DNA of 64,000 bases from Opisthorchis felineus (GCA_004794785.1 SJOL01006408.1:489000-552999); one strand, 5' to 3'; shown: positions 26,071 through 38,765, numbered from the stretch's first letter. Notes: generated by a model not told the origin, from the letters alone. A program made the numbers and translations.

Positions 26071-26758
26071 GTAAGTAGCCTTATGATTATCTTGTGTATG
26101 AATTGTCTTGTTGCTGTTGTTGTCGTTTTTTGGCCCTTGGAAAGTCGTATTTCAAAGACCTGTGATGTTCGCCTACAGAAAACCTCATCATATTTCCGAA
26201 CCACCCTGACCTTCGAAAGAGGACTACCTGCTGTTTTCGATGTTTATATCGATCAGAGTTCCCTCGGAAGAGGCTATCTCTCAGAAGTAACCGTTTTTGG
26301 TGGTCATGTCTATCCCAGAATAGACCATCTCCTGGAAAAGATAACTTTTTTGGTCCATATATATAGTCCCTCAAAAGGGGAGGAAATGAATGGTTCTTGT
26401 ACTTATACGGATTAATGTTATCGGTTACACATCCGGACTAGATGTGAAGCTACTTACCAAAAGATCCGCAGTTCTAACTAACCCTGGCTTTTTGGTTGTT
26501 TCTATCTAGGCTTAGATTGCAAGGAGCCTGTGCACAGAAAGGATACAGCAGCCTAACTATTTTTATTTTTTTACTTGCACCAAGTTTTTAAACCATCTTG
26601 GCTCTTTTTCTTCTAAGCACATCCAGGTCAAATTCTTTTTCGTTTGCTTGGGTTGGAAACTTTAATGGTTGTCTAGACTTTGGTTTCAGGCGACTGTTTT
26701 TGTCGTCTCCAAGAAACTGGATCTTATCTTGGTGTGAGGAATTGCGTCCCTCAGCAAC

Positions 26759-27048
26759 TCAGTGAGGTACACTGGATAATCCAATCGCGGCATCCACAAA
26801 GTTTCCTCTTCCAGGCCGGTTGGCGGATAGAGGTCTGATAGACACCGTTTTCAGTCCGTCCACTTTTGGGGTTACAGAATATATGACAACTCGTTCCTTA
26901 AAAAGTTCGATCAGCCTGGCTGTCCGATGCTGCATTACGGTCAGACTTTTTAGGTTGGGGACCATCATTGTCTCCCTATCTAGGGTTGTGCGCACCGGCA
27001 ACGGGGCCAATATCAAATACACAATGAAGTCACCTATATGCAGGGCTG
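26759..27048. other. Two-strand open stretch with good splice signals, unassigned
   Basis: Plus strand: acceptor aaagtttcctcttccag (ends 26814), 78 open codons, and a perfect donor CTG|gtaagtg (27048). Minus strand: an 87-codon open frame. The plus exon would be phase 1 in and 1 out, which does not fit the phase-0 ABCA intron it lies in. No motif is recognised on either strand. Confidence 0.25.
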
Positions 27049-28499
27049 GTAAGTGAAAACGTACGGGTGATGACGCCTCCTACCTCTCTTCATTATCTCT
27101 CAAACTCCGTCTTGTCCCGTCTAGTACTCACTTCTCTCTATATAACAGCCTTAAACAAGCCAGTCAAGCACCCAGAAATGTGATCGACTACCCTCAATAT
27201 TCTACATCTGCCGCTTCGCTTCCGGTGTTCGAATCCCATTCTTCTCTCTTTATCGTAGACCTTAACGTGAAAAAGCTTAAACAGATTGACCAAAGCTGTT
27301 ACTGCAAGCACTTTAGATACCTTTAGATACATTTGCTGCATGTATGAAACTAGAATAAAGAATCAAAATTTAACAACTGAGCTAACAGTACGCTCAGTGT
27401 CTAGATACTACCAAGTATGAACTTCAGCTGATTCTGCAGCTGCCGCAGCGGGTTACATTCGTATTCGTATAGTATTCAGTTCGCTAGAGAAGGCTTCTTG
27501 AATCCGCCGGGTACCTGTAAGTAGCCGAACCCATGATATTCGGTTGTCCATCTCCACGAGAACTCGCAAGTCGAAGTACTAATCAATCCGCTTATGCGCC
27601 AACCAAATGCAGTTTCGATTTAGCGAAAGAAACTTACTATCAACAGCTAACACGCCTCAGTTTACCAGAGACACATCTTGGTAGTATACTTGGTCTGGAC
27701 TCCGAACATGCTGATAATGCTGAGCGCCATTTGCAATTTCATAACGACCACTACTGGTTTCTTAGTCGTTCTGTGTTTAGGCGCAGTGGGCGCCACTGCA
27801 CCACCCGGCGTCTTCTGATGCTGTAGAACCGTGGGGCTGAAATGATCACATCGCCATCAGTTGCCAATGGCAAGGATCGGCTCTTGGCTCCTGGTGGCTT
27901 GAACCATGATCTCCTTTAGTTCAAATTTCCCTCATAATTCCCTCACAAATCCGAATAACGGTCTCATAACATGGAAGCGGAAAAACTATGTAATACAACA
28001 GTTAAAGAAGCTCGCAAACTTTTTATGCCCTTCGAGTGACCTTCTTGGAGGATTTTGATCTCTTCTAGAAGGAAACAGTCACCGCTATGCATGGCACAGG
28101 AAAGTCTGCTTGCTGTGTTTTTGAGCGAGTATTCAGAAGCCATCAAGATTGCAGCACTATCCCTGTCAATCTCTGATGTGAGTAGCTGCATTCTATTGGG
28201 CTCAGAGCGGAATTCGGCTGGATAGTCCAAGAGATGTCAGCTGAAAAGAAGCTTTTTCATGAACAAAGAGGCGTGGTGAAACCAGAATGCTCATGAGGTG
28301 CAAATAGCTGGTGCCATCGGTGTGTTAAGGAAGCTGTTTCAACTGACCCGTTACACTGGAATCGGGAGACTGCTTGTCATTTAGCTACTTAAGGATTATT
28401 TCGGAAATTCAACAGATAATCAAAGCCTATGGATAGAAAAACACATACTTGGTTGACCTTCTTCCCCTATCTCAACGACTTCCATTCGCCTAACTCAAA

Positions 28500-29900
28500 T
28501 TGTGCGACGGTTTGTAGGTGTATTATATTCCATTTTATTAAGTTTTAATATGCCCCTACGCCGCAAAAAACACCGGGGTGCTGGGTCAGAGCTCCCATCA
28601 GCATTTTACAAAGATTATGCTGAGTCAGCGTCTTCTGGTTTGGCTAAATTTTCTAGACTTATTTGGAATACAGCTGGTTCCAGAGGATCCGGGCCAAATA
28701 TTCGTCGTACCTTTATTCAGAAAAGGAACTCAAAATGACCGTTCCAACCATGGAGTTACAGGCTTCACACCTGTCATTAGACGTCTGCTATTTTTATGAC
28801 ACCGTGAGACCCAGTTCCGGTTAGTAGAACGCAGAATCAACGAAATCAAGCACGATTTTGACCTGGTGAGGGTGCGTTGATCATATCTTTTCATTATCTT
28901 TAAGCCTTGAAGGGTGCCATGTGTACAGCCGATTAACAACCGGAGTTTTACTTGGCTTCAAAGGGGCATCTTGGTGACACTGCTGAATATATTCGAAGTT
29001 GGTCCACGTACTTCGTGTCCTTAATTCTGACACCTCTTGTCTTGTTAGATCTGAAGAGTGTTCCCACAACTAGTGGGGATCGTCAAGACTTATCTTTGCT
29101 ACCCTTTCTATCCAAATTCGTCAATGTTACACAGGGCCGGAAATCTAGGAGTCGACATGGCACCTGGAGAAAGGCTAGTGGAGTTGGATTACGCAGGTGC
29201 CTTAGTTTTGTTGCTCGACGACCAGCAGTCCGCACAGTCTACTCTAAACAGAATGTCAGAAGTAATCATTTGCTTCGAGGTGCGTTTTGCACCTTCAGAA
29301 TGCAAAGACCTGCTTCGTGATTTTCGTTCTCCTTGTGCTCATTTGAAACCTCAAGGCTTGAGATTGTAGATCGGTTTGCTCATTTTAGAAACTGCACAGA
29401 CCAAGAGCGTACCGTGACAGATGAAGTTAATGCATGCATTGGAAAACCTCGAGTAACGTTTGCCAACTTGCTTCAGTTTTGGTGTCCAAGAGAAACTTCA
29501 GTGAAGTGAGACGGCTATGCATACCTAGCAGCTGTGAGAGCAGTCTTAACTTGTGTTTTCAACTTTGGCCCTCCGATTTGAAGATCCCAAAGGCCTCTAA
29601 ACCTTTGATCATCGGTACCTTCGTAGTATAACGAAAGTCACCTATCTGCAACATATACTCAACGAAATGGCGAGCAAGTGATTGCTTGGCGGCGAAGGAG
29701 TCACCGGAGCAATAAATAAAAATTGTCAGGCTAATGTGAGTGGAACATGTACTAGGCACGCCCAACCAATATCTACCAAAGGTGCCGTTTTTTATTCGCA
29801 ACCCACGCTAATGAAAGACTACCACACGCCTGCCGGAAACGAATATGGCTACGACCAAACTAAGTGATGTGGGATTTCCGATGCTTCCTGGTTGTGGTAA
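28500..29900 (+). mobile_element. Degenerate CR1-like retrotransposon (RT region)
   Basis: Fragments of one RT appear in shifting frames: FVVPLFRKGTQNDRSNHGVT near 28690-28760, HRETQFRLVERRINEIKHD near 28800, ERLVELDYAGALVLLLDDQQ near 29175, APSECKDLL near 29300, then VTDEVNACIGKPRVTFANL near 29415 and FDHRYLRSI near 29610. The catalytic YADD is now YAGA (29190-29201). The order matches the CR1-like family seen elsewhere in the window. Several frameshifts and stops make it non-functional. It sits in the intron between 26070 and 36142, in the same direction as the host gene. Confidence 0.75.
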
Positions 29901-30189
29901 AGCTGACTCCCCTTGCACGTGGTCGGGAATCCTACAGGATACGGTAAGCAGCCGGCCGCAGTGGCATTCCTGTGGTCACTTCCTAGACAAAATGTCTAGC
30001 TAAAGTTCGTCCGTTGTTGTATGCTGGGCCCTTGTTGAATGAGGTTTGCAAAAGACACTTTACCATTTCCGATGATGACGTCTTACTCCGATATGGTGGG
30101 CAGATGTGCTTTTCTTACTTCTGTTCTAAAGGAGAGATACCCCGTTCTTGAATACTAAGACCCCACATACTTTCCCTTCCGTTCGACAT

Positions 30190-31400
30190 TTTACTAGTGC
30201 ATTTTTTCGTCGGTTCAGCATCATCATTGACAGAAACATCAGAGGAGAAAGAATACTGGTGCTTCACTGCCGTACAACCCTGCCAATTTATTTAAAGTGA
30301 GCCTTATGATGGAAAGAAAAAAGATGGGCCTACTACAATACCCGAGGTGCCTATATCTCCAAAACTCAGAGACTGGATAGAAACTGACAACATGAACGCC
30401 ACTTACATCGGTTAACCGCCGTATCACCAGTCAAACACAGGGAGGGTCACTTGGACCCTGAACTGGAAGGCTTCCGCCACTTCGAAGTAGGCACGGGAAA
30501 CAGCGCTGGTTTCGCGCCGGCGGTAACTCGTCATGCGTGACGCATGGCCCAGACATCTTAGGTTGCACTGATGGATGCATTCTTTGAGTGAAGTACCTTC
30601 AGGGAACCCCATTCCGAATTCGCTGGTTCCAGCTAATTCCAGCTATAGTTCTGAGACATCAGTGGTCAAAGACCTAGAGGTGTCTCACGACCTCTTTCCG
30701 AAGAGACCAAGTCTAACAGCTTTATACCAGTACAGCTCGCAAAGTAGTCTGGCAGCGCGCCCTTTGAGACCTAATGATATGCCTTTTTAATGCCACCAGT
30801 GGCGCAAACTGTTATACGCGGTTCTGGCTTTTGAGATCCTTGCGTTCACTTCGTGTGTCACACTACCATCAGAGCTAATACAGCTTTCGAAATACGTATA
30901 GCGCCTTCAGTTTCACTCCTTTAATTCTTAGGGGCATGTTCAAAGGTTGCATGTCCCGCAGCATAACTTTATATTTTGTGGGTGTGAATCACATGCCAAA
31001 GGACTGGATGACCTCGTTCGGCTTTCCTAGCAATGCTTGTGCTTACCGTTTTTCGAAAACGAGAACAACGTTGTCTGTACATTCCAGGTCGACAAGGTTC
31101 TCACTGGGGGAGAGCTGAACCTTCCGGAGTTCGCTTCATTACCTCATCAGTGACGAAATCAAACAAAACTGGGAAGTGGGCACCTGCGTCGAGCACCACT
31201 GCTTTTAGGAAAGTTTTCGGAGAGCTTCCCGTACCATTTCATGCGAACAGAAATATGTGGGTAAAACTGGCACATGACGTTCACGAACTTGTGGGGCAAT
31301 ATCCTGTTGCGAAATTGTTTTGAAAGGAACTGGTCAGTCGACAGAATTGAACGCAATCTTAAAATCAAGGGACATGGTTTTATTGCAGTTCACTGCTAGT
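30190..31400 (-). mobile_element. Degenerate CR1-like retrotransposon (RT palm to 3' tail)
   Basis: On the minus strand the frame near 31370-31160 reads as RT palm (DFKIAFNSVDW in one frame, KWYGKLSENFP in another). After a gap, 30612-30430 gives GTSLKECIHQCNLRCLGHA, the conserved C-terminal motif of this family. The 3' UTR (30430-30210) shares with the copy ending at 32088 the pattern: gtcactttctatcca-like stretch, AATAAA-like region, TACGGCAGTGAAGCACCAGT-like stretch, then GATGATG tail at about 30210. It is heavily frameshifted. Confidence 0.72.
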
Positions 31401-32087
31401 ATTTACCACTGTCTGCAGTATTAATGACTATGATCATAGCGGTATTCATGGCGATGATAAAGATTAAGAAGATGATGGGGATAATGATGATGAAAGCCCT
31501 GGTTTGGATGTATGCTGGCAAGCCTTCCGATAGCAATCTCATCCTTTGGTTCTCCAGTCTTCGGACTTCTTAATGTATGCCTATGACATTCTATTCCCGT
31601 TAGATCGAATCGAAATCAAAGTATGTCATCGTTTGTTTCCTTCGGTCCATAACACCAAGCGCACTGGGTATCAAGAGGATTGTGGACACTGTTTGAACCG
31701 GAAAATTGTTTCTCATAAGTTGAGGAGGGATGCAGCTAATGGCTGGAAGGCTGCAACTTTATATTGTACAAGTGTAGCGGAATAAGCCATAGAAACGCCT
31801 GACAGTATGCTTACGGTAAGGGCGTATGAGGTTCTCAAAAAACCGGGTCAGGTTAGGTATTTCTCTTATGGGGGGAACTTATTAAGGGTGTTTTTATATG
31901 GATGAAGTGGTTCACGCGACCCTTCGGCTAGCAGTCGTAAACTATTTTCCCTACAGCCGCGCGTTCATCGACAAGTTTTGGACAGCCGATTTATTCCAAT
32001 CCGAACTCTAGGTTATTTCACGTTTCAGATCACCCACGACACCTTGCGTATTGTGGCTCTATAATGGTACTTTCGTCTAACCTGTGT

Positions 32088-33840
32088 ATTCATCATCATC
32101 ATCATCGACAGCATGTGATCAGTGTTCAATACTGATACTTCGCTGCCGTACAACCATGATTTATTTGAAAGCTTTATTATGAAGAAAAGAATAAAAGTGG
32201 ACGGGGAATGGACTTAGTGCTAGCTTACTACAACATTCCGAGGTGCTTACGCCTCCAGACACTCATTCAAGCAATCTGGATAGAAAGTGACAACAAGAAC
32301 GCCACTGACATATTCTTGCAGCGTCTCCAGCCAGGCGCAGTCGGGATCACGTGGTCCCCATACTAGAAGGCGAGTAGCACCAACAGCACCCAAACGTTTT
32401 GTAATCTCTTTCATATCCCTCTGACAGATCAAGGGTTGGCCACCTCTCTGCTTCCGTCACTCTGAATTGGGCAAACGATGACCCGACATGCACAATACAT
32501 GGCCCAACCAACGCAGATTCTGGTGCTGGACACATTCTTCAATTAAAGTACCCGTTGCACAACCGAAAACTCGCTTGCCTTGTTACGGATTCGCCGGCAC
32601 TAGCTCGCACCAGCTATGGTTCTGACACAACGATTGTCAAAGACCTGAAGACGTCTCACCGCTGCTCGAACAGGTCAAGTCTCATAGCCATACAACTAGA
32701 CAGCTCGTGCTGTAGCCTGATACACACGTCCCTTGAGAGTCAGGAATGTACCGCTTTGATGCCATAGGTGTCTCAAAGCAAGACCTTCCAGCGTTCGTGC
32801 CATTATTTCATTGATCATGAGATTAAACGGGAATGGAGAGAATGGGCAGCCCTGACGGAAATCGCTTTGTTTACGGGAGCTTTTGGAGCTTCTGGTAAGT
32901 TCGTCTAACCTCCGGATCTACCAGTCTCTCAGTTGCTAAGCGACTTGTCCACACCTTAGGCAGCCAGGGAAAACGGAGGGCGAAACCAATTTGGACAAGC
33001 ACATGGTCAGAATCCAACACGAGCGGCAGTCAGTTGTTGAGCCGCGCAATCGGCAACTGATTGCAGTGCGATTGATTTGAGTTCTTAGCCGGCACACCGT
33101 TGGAGGACACCGTGTGGCTAGATGACTTCAGCTGTTTCGGAAGTTAACGCCGCATTAACACGGCCTGCGGTCAGCACAGAGCTAAAGCAATTGTTCAACA
33201 TTGTCCGTACGTACCGAGTCCAGAGCACGTCGACCACCTAATTAAATCTCAGATGCGCTAAGCCTGCAAACTTTTGCATTCAGATCTTCGACAGCCATAA
33301 CCATATCTGAGCTTTTATCTCGACGCAACAGGCATTCAAGGCGTTATAAAACAGATCTTTGATGGTGTCAGAACTACAGTCAGTTAGAGCGTAAGCAGAC
33401 ATGACAAACAGACATCGATCACCTTCTCGCTTGTGAGACTCCTTCACAGACGTTGCCAGACGAACCACACACAAGTGACTATCTACGTGTATCCAGTCAA
33501 GCAAAGTTCCTTCCGCCCGGGGACTTAGGACGATACCAACCCATGCACATCCTACTGCAGCAGCCTCTGAGTCGCCAGAGTTGTGCGGCTGGAAGTGAGT
33601 GGAGAGTGATGGGGTGGGTAGCTCAACCACTGTGCTTACATCCTGAATTCTGGTTTCTGATACACAGCACACATCAACGTCAAGCGAGTCCAGTGTGAGA
33701 GTAAGAGCAGCTTGTTGTCCTCTTTCTTCAGAATGCGGACATTGAAGTCAGCCAGATAGACTAGGCGCTGAGGCTTAAAGATTGATTTCGAGATGCTTGA
33801 GGATGTTGCCGCCGGACGACGCGCAGATGCTCCTTGCAAG
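32088..33840 (-). mobile_element. CR1-like retrotransposon with endonuclease fused to deleted RT
   Basis: Read from 33840 down. RLVYLADFNVRILKKE is in one frame, and a frameshift near 33690 leads to VCCVSETRIQDVSTVVELP, the start of the apurinic-type endonuclease domain. This continues to 33280 (GIVLSPRAEGTLLDWIHVDS, VMSAYALTDCSSDTIKD) and degenerately to about 32920 (DLNAKVCRLSASE). It then jumps to the RT palm (ISVRQGCPFSPFPFNLMINE, about 32880), and after another jump to TLKGRVYQATARAV, FDNRCVRTIAG and KEITKRLGAVGATRL. The stretch holding YADD is missing. The 3' UTR and (GAT)n tail end at 32088. Confidence 0.85.
33280..33690 (-). pseudogene. CR1-like apurinic-type endonuclease domain
   Basis: A single 130-codon open frame on the minus strand carries the N-terminal endonuclease motifs of the CR1-like element (CCVSETRIQD, then a Gly-rich turn, then VRLATSVKESHKRE and FVMSAYALTDCSSDTIKD). 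In this group the domain nicks target DNA. The frame is truncated downstream by stops, and it is joined to its N-terminal lead only by frameshift near 33690. It is not a host gene. Confidence 0.8.
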
Positions 33841-34029
33841 ACCGATGCAGTTCCAGAGGATTCATCAGTCCTAACTGCTTGGTGGTGGGTTGGGGAGAGG
33901 GGGAAGGGAAATTATGTGAAGGAGGAAGGGAGGCGTCAGCAGTAGCCTGTTTTCGCTTACCCGCCCTCCTCTATACAGCGAGTAAGACGACCCGGCTGAT
34001 GACACTAAGCGACCGCCGATGTGGCATAA

Positions 34030-34160
34030 ATTTATTTATATATGAAATTCACTATTGTACGTGGGTTGGGACACTGCCGGGATGTCTACACCTAAAGAGG
34101 AGGACGAATATTTTCTTCAACCAAAGCCTTTGGCTCAAAAGCCAGATCGCAAGGCAGCGG
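34030..34160 (-). mobile_element. SINE-like repeat, family 3 (fragment)
   Basis: The minus strand reads GGCTTTTGAGCCAAAGGCTT, TGGTTGAAGAAAATATTCG, then GGTGTAGACATCCCGGCAGT, paralleling the body at 45430-45510. Confidence 0.5.
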
Positions 34161-34504
34161 TGAATTAGACCAGAACTGACCATTTAATGGACTGAGTGAT
34201 TCCAAATTTCAAATTTGGTGATATTCTGTCTAAAGCAGCTGACCTTAGGTAAAATGGAGTATCTTTTATGCAGGCTAAACACAAAAACACCGAGGGGGCA
34301 ACTGACGATCCTTTTAGTCTGACGACCCAAGTAATCCGGCCAAACAGTCACTGGTGAGCGCTTGAAAATGAACTTCGTGCTCTAACACATATTCGAAGCT
34401 ATATTAAGTCATATAATTCTACTTAGGGCCCGCTGTGAGTTTATCATTCAGACACCGCGTACGTATAGATCTCGGTTTTTGAAAGCATTACTAAACGAGA
34501 AGTC

Positions 34505-34579
34505 GCGCCTGGGAGCGGACTTGAATCGTTGACCTCATTTTTAGAGGACGGGTGTTGTATCGATTAAGCTAACGAGGAC
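34505..34579 (-). pseudogene. tRNA-Arg(TCT)-like pseudogene
   Basis: The minus strand reads GTCCTCGTTAGCTTAATCGA, then CCGTCCTCTAAAAATGAGG (loop CTCTAAA, anticodon TCT) and CGATTCAAGTCC as a B box. Acceptor and T stems do not pair well, so it is probably a dead copy or SINE head. Confidence 0.45.
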
Positions 34580-36141
34580 ACTTACTGTCCGTCAAGTTTA
34601 CGCACCTCATCATCAAACCTCTGCCCAATGGGTTTACAGTTATTTTCTCCCTGCTATTAACGAGCCTTCCTACTTTTTAATAATTGACTTCGAGTAACTA
34701 AGTGGGCGATATCAAAGTCTGGCCCAAAGGGGCTTAGATAGGCTAATTAATGACACTGACAAATATAAACTGTTACTCTATTAGGCAGAGGTATGGCTAA
34801 CCAGCTGTTCGAAGAGCGAGTGTCCTCGATAGCTCACTAGCTGGAGCAGCTGTCCGATAAGCCGGAAATCAGCGGTGTGCGTCCACCCCCCATCCCTAGG
34901 TGCTTACTGTTGTTCGTGATCGTGTACATGGACTTCAACTATCAGTGTTAAGTTAACTTGACACTTCATCAGCTTGGAAGTGCAGCCGGTACTGCGGCTG
35001 AACGGAATCACCAGGAAGCACGCACAACATTTCAGCAAAATGCGAGGGGTACTCAGAAACGTGAGACCAGTGTGCATTTTGGACGAAATTTGCACTTGTT
35101 GGTCTCGCGACTCATGGGACGATATGACGTTGCTGCAAGTAAGGTTGTGTATTCCAGGAGCAGAGTCTTACACAGGTAAAAGCTTCAGATCGAAAGTCAA
35201 TCGGCTCCTCAGATGAAACGGACTCTCCGGAAAATTCGCGTAATTTGGGGTTTGTTGGGCTCCTGTTCAGTAGTCTCTGAAGTGGTAGCGGATAGGCAGG
35301 AATACATCAGGTGCTGTAGGCTGTCAGTCTACTGTTGAATTTGTTCGGCGTTTCGGAAACCATTTATTAAGATTTTCAGCCATCAGTCTGCATGCATTGA
35401 AGAACGCACCGAAAAATCTCCAAGGAATCAAATGTTGGGCAGACAGCTAGAAGCAACAAGTCCGATTTGAGTGTTGTATGGACGAATTGCTTAAAAATGA
35501 ACTTCAAATCTTAGGTCTTAGATCCAAGGTCATGACATTGGAAGGGGCACCTGTAGCACAAGTAACGGTGCCAATAATTTTTTAGCCGGTATCAATTTAT
35601 CCAAGTGCAGTTGTCCTAGCAAGAGAGAGAAAGAGGAATTTTTCCTCTTTGGGCGACTGTACACGAGATCGTAGTTTAATGGTAACAATATTGTGTTCAT
35701 TCCAGGGAAATCATTTCAAACTTAAGGTGTTTCTTTTAAGCACCCGCATTAGTTTCATTTCGGTTTTCACTTTTATTCTCAGTAAACATAAAATCTCCCA
35801 AAACAGTGATATTCTCGCTATTTCCCTGATATGTGTCCTGCTATGATGATGAGCCCGCAGAAAAAAAGAAATGTAACGTTTATGGTCATCAGCCAATTGG
35901 CAAACGAGGCATTGAGAACGGACAAAAAACCGACCAACTGCTAAGTCATGCCTGCGTTGCAGAAATTGGCTTAATCTGACTAGATATCAGCCACGTGATA
36001 TAAAACCAATCACTAGTGGGACAAGACACACGAGTGTGTGTACGCCCTGTGTGCCTCCCTTATTCATAGCCCTTATTCATAGCCCACATTCCTATTGGTT
36101 CACTAAACAATCGCATTGCTTTCTTGTGTTCGCTGTTTCAG
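34580..36141. other. ABCA intron interior, nothing recognised
   Basis: Intronic. Overlapping plus frames at 34958-35216 lack splice support. Confidence 0.5.
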
Positions 36142-36256
36142 TCAATCAAGCCTTCCTGCGTTCCTGTGAGCCTGGAGAACTGGCTCGTAGGCTACGAGGG
36201 ACAGCAGGACGATCCGACTCTTGTAGATCTTAGTCAGCGTCTTTGGGCATACCTTG
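36142..36256 (+). CDS. ABCA-type transporter, extracellular loop exon 1
   Basis: The acceptor is a pyrimidine-rich ttcgctgtttcag ending at 36141. The donor is CTTG|gtgaac, with the exon ending at 36256. It enters in phase 0, matching the previous exon, and leaves in phase 1. It encodes 38 residues, starting S-I-K-P-S-C-V-P and including LENWLVGYEGQQDDP. This is polar, with no membrane helix, consistent with the start of the lumenal or extracellular loop after TM1. The intron before it is about 10 kb and contains three CR1-like copies (28.5-33.8 kb). The donor is slightly weak, and the downstream exon's phase supports it. Confidence 0.6.
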
Positions 36257-36644
36257 GTGAACTGCAAAAGGATTCAAACCCAAGACATTGGTGTGGTACA
36301 CTACTCAACTGTTCGAAACTTGTCTTTGATGAAACCAGTCCCACGCGTTCCTCCCTACTGTATCCTCTCAACACTCACTACATATTTTTGGTTCGTCGTG
36401 TCTATGGTAATATCTATGGCTACCACAGCTACGCGCCATACCAGGCATTTTTTTCTCCAGGTGGGTTGTCAGTGGTGGCAACTTAAACTTTGGTCCTCGT
36501 TTGAGCACCATGCAAGATTGGGTAGTTTAGTTCCATCTTTACAATATTTTTTCTCACACAGTGATGACAAAAATAGTGGTATCTACGGTGTACTGATTCC
36601 ACCTGCGTCACTGGAACAATACAAACTGGATTCTTTACTATAGA

Positions 36645-36760
36645 GGAGAATGTTGGTAGCTCAGGTAGCATAGATGGTCGTTGGTTTGCTCGCTGAGCTG
36701 GGTAATTTGATTGCAGATGTTTCGCACCAATCGAGGTGACATCATCAGTGCGTTGTTAGG
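36645..36760 (+). repeat. Repeat related to the R2 fold-back insert
   Basis: GTTTGCTCGCTGAGCTGGGT, AATTTGATTGCAGATGTTTC and GGTGACATCATCAGTGCG parallel the complement of 58000-58090. A similar motif is at 17310-17400. The GATGTTTCG-type motif followed by a gatgacatca-type block recalls the ends of Penelope-like elements, but that link is only a guess. Confidence 0.5.
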
Positions 36761-37028
36761 GAGCGTAGTGGAGCGTAGCGATGCAATTTTCTTGCAAGTT
36801 TCATGAAGCTTGATCATCAGGTCCATTCCTAGTGTAGGCAGATGAAATCAGTCAAAAGAATCTGGGCGTCACTTGTTACATGCTTTGTATCCAGAGGCCA
36901 CTCAGAGATCAGGGAGGTAGTGCACACTGAACGGGTTACCTGAGCTTGAAATTCGATTTGAAGATAGCAAGTGGAGTAGAATAACTGACCTGCTCACTTT
37001 GTTTTAAATGAATGGGCTCACCTGCAAG

Positions 37029-37219
37029 TATCAATCTTGGTGAATAAACACTCGTCAAATGCGGTCCTTAAGGTGACCCTAAGCTTTATCATCCATGTAT
37101 CATCTGCCTTTCCTTCCTTTGTACGTTCAAAACCGCCTCACAATGGACCTGAAAATGAAGACATTGCGATGAGTGTTTATCTACCATTCAAACAGCAAGT
37201 TGATGAATTCTTTTATAAA
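37029..37219 (+). CDS. ABCA-type transporter, extracellular loop exon 2
   Basis: The donor is very good (TATAAA|gtgagt, exon end 37219, phase 0). The best acceptor with the right phase is ctcacctgcaag ending 37028. It supplies two bases to complete a Val codon with the previous exon. The 63 residues include SSNAVLKVTLSF, resembling a beta-strand of ABCA extracellular domains, and later IAMSVYLPFKQQVDEFF. Other AG sites at 37072 and 37083 would break phase with the upstream exon. The acceptor has a poor pyrimidine tract, so the 5' edge is the least certain boundary in the model. Confidence 0.6.
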
Positions 37220-37374
37220 GTGAGTATTTTTGTGTATTTTTTTAATTGTTCTAGAACTATGTTATCATTAAAGACACCAGTGCAGCGATCATGGGAGTTA
37301 AACAAAGCAACAGTATTAACTTCTTGGGTCTTTTAATTGGAGTTTGCAACACGTGAGATAGCAAACCGAGTCAC

Positions 37375-37508
37375 ATTTGGTTTTGAGCAAAATCTCCTCC
37401 TCTCTTCTTCTTCCTGTTCATCATTTTCACCGTTTTCATCGTTATACATTATTATTGTCATTATCATTATCAACCTCATCATCATCATTATCCTCATCAT
37501 CACTTTCG
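37375..37508. repeat. Pyrimidine/ATC microsatellite
   Basis: TCTTCTTCTTCC, then runs of ATTATTATTG and CATCATCATC. Open frames on both strands here are artefacts of the repeat. It lies in the ABCA intron just after the 37219 exon. Confidence 0.8.
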
Positions 37509-38669
37509 AAGTGATAGACGTCAAATCGCAAGTCAGAGATAAGCCTCGGCACGTATTATCCTGATCGAGTGCGCCTTCGACGCTGCTAGAGCACGGTTAA
37601 ACAAAGCTAATGGCACACGGTGTGCACTTTTGTGCCACACTGGATAGTGAAATGAGATGACTTTTGAGTAGAGTCGGTTGAGTCAGAAAACCAGGCAAAA
37701 ACGACGTAGACTTCTCAACCTGTTTTCTGAAAACGCCAGCATAGCTGAGCGATATGGTATTCAAAACCGAAAATTTTTCTTCCTCACGTTAACATGAATG
37801 GAGTCACCAATTCGCCTTCGTTGTTCAGCCTGTGTATCCGCCTTGTGTAGCACCTTAGCTCACGGACATTGTGAGTAGTGATACTTAGCAACTGGTTTAG
37901 AGACCTAGTCTTCTTTGGGATCGGGTCATATTCAGCTCGCTTTGATTTAGACATCGATGTGACTAACAAATTTACACGAATTAATTCTGACGCACACAAG
38001 CACCATACCACAAAACAAAACTATTTCAGCACGGGGCCTTGGAGCGCGGAATAATCAATAGACTATACGTAATGAACCTAAATAGTTAGTTTACACTATC
38101 ACCGAGACCACGGTATATGTTATAAGATGAACATAGTTGGCATTTTCAGGTGACCTTGCTTGGAATCTGAGGTCACTGGAGGATAACTGGAATTTCGCTC
38201 AAATGTAGCATGCACACGGCAAAGGATTGCACATCAGTGATTCCCTTATGCGACGGGTTTCTCTATTGTCTAGTTTTGGTAGACAGGAAAGAAAGTCCTG
38301 TGAGTTGAATCCAGGTAGAAAAGGCGAAGCAGACCACAAATGAACTGACGAATTCATTGTCGGTTTTATTCACCGTGTGAAATATCTGTCCTTAAATAGA
38401 AACCAAAAATACCACTATTCTCTTGTAAAGAGAAACAAGATACTGACCCTTCAAAACCACCATCAGTTTGCTATTTTGGGATTTAGTTTGAGGAGAAGGT
38501 AACTTACAGTATTGGCTAAACTCCTGCGTGGATAGGCCATTACATCCTGATAGTGCGATAGAAACCAAATGGAGACTATTTTTAGCATTCTATACCTAGC
38601 TTGGTAAGCTGACTGAAATGCCTATCTGGATGGGTTCTACTGAGACAAGCAGGTACATAAGTACCATAA

Positions 38670-38765
38670 GACGATTATTCAAAATCTGTTACCAGTTTCG
38701 CCTCGTTAGGGAACTCATCAAGTAGGTGCAATCCCTGGGATTTTGGATAACCAATCGCTGACTTC
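38670..38765. repeat. Inverted-repeat family, short fragment
   Basis: TTACCAGTTTCGCCTCGTTA and CATCAAGTAGGTGCAATCCC match 5715-5770. Confidence 0.5.

Noticed and set aside
26071..26415. Open frame continuing past the first ABCA exon
   Set aside because: A canonical GTAAGT donor at 26071 and the phase match to 36142 favour splicing; the continuation has no ABCA-like pattern.
27561..27680. Possible extra ABCA exon (phase 1 to 1)
   Set aside because: It cannot fit in a phase-0 intron without further unseen exons, and the acceptor is weak.
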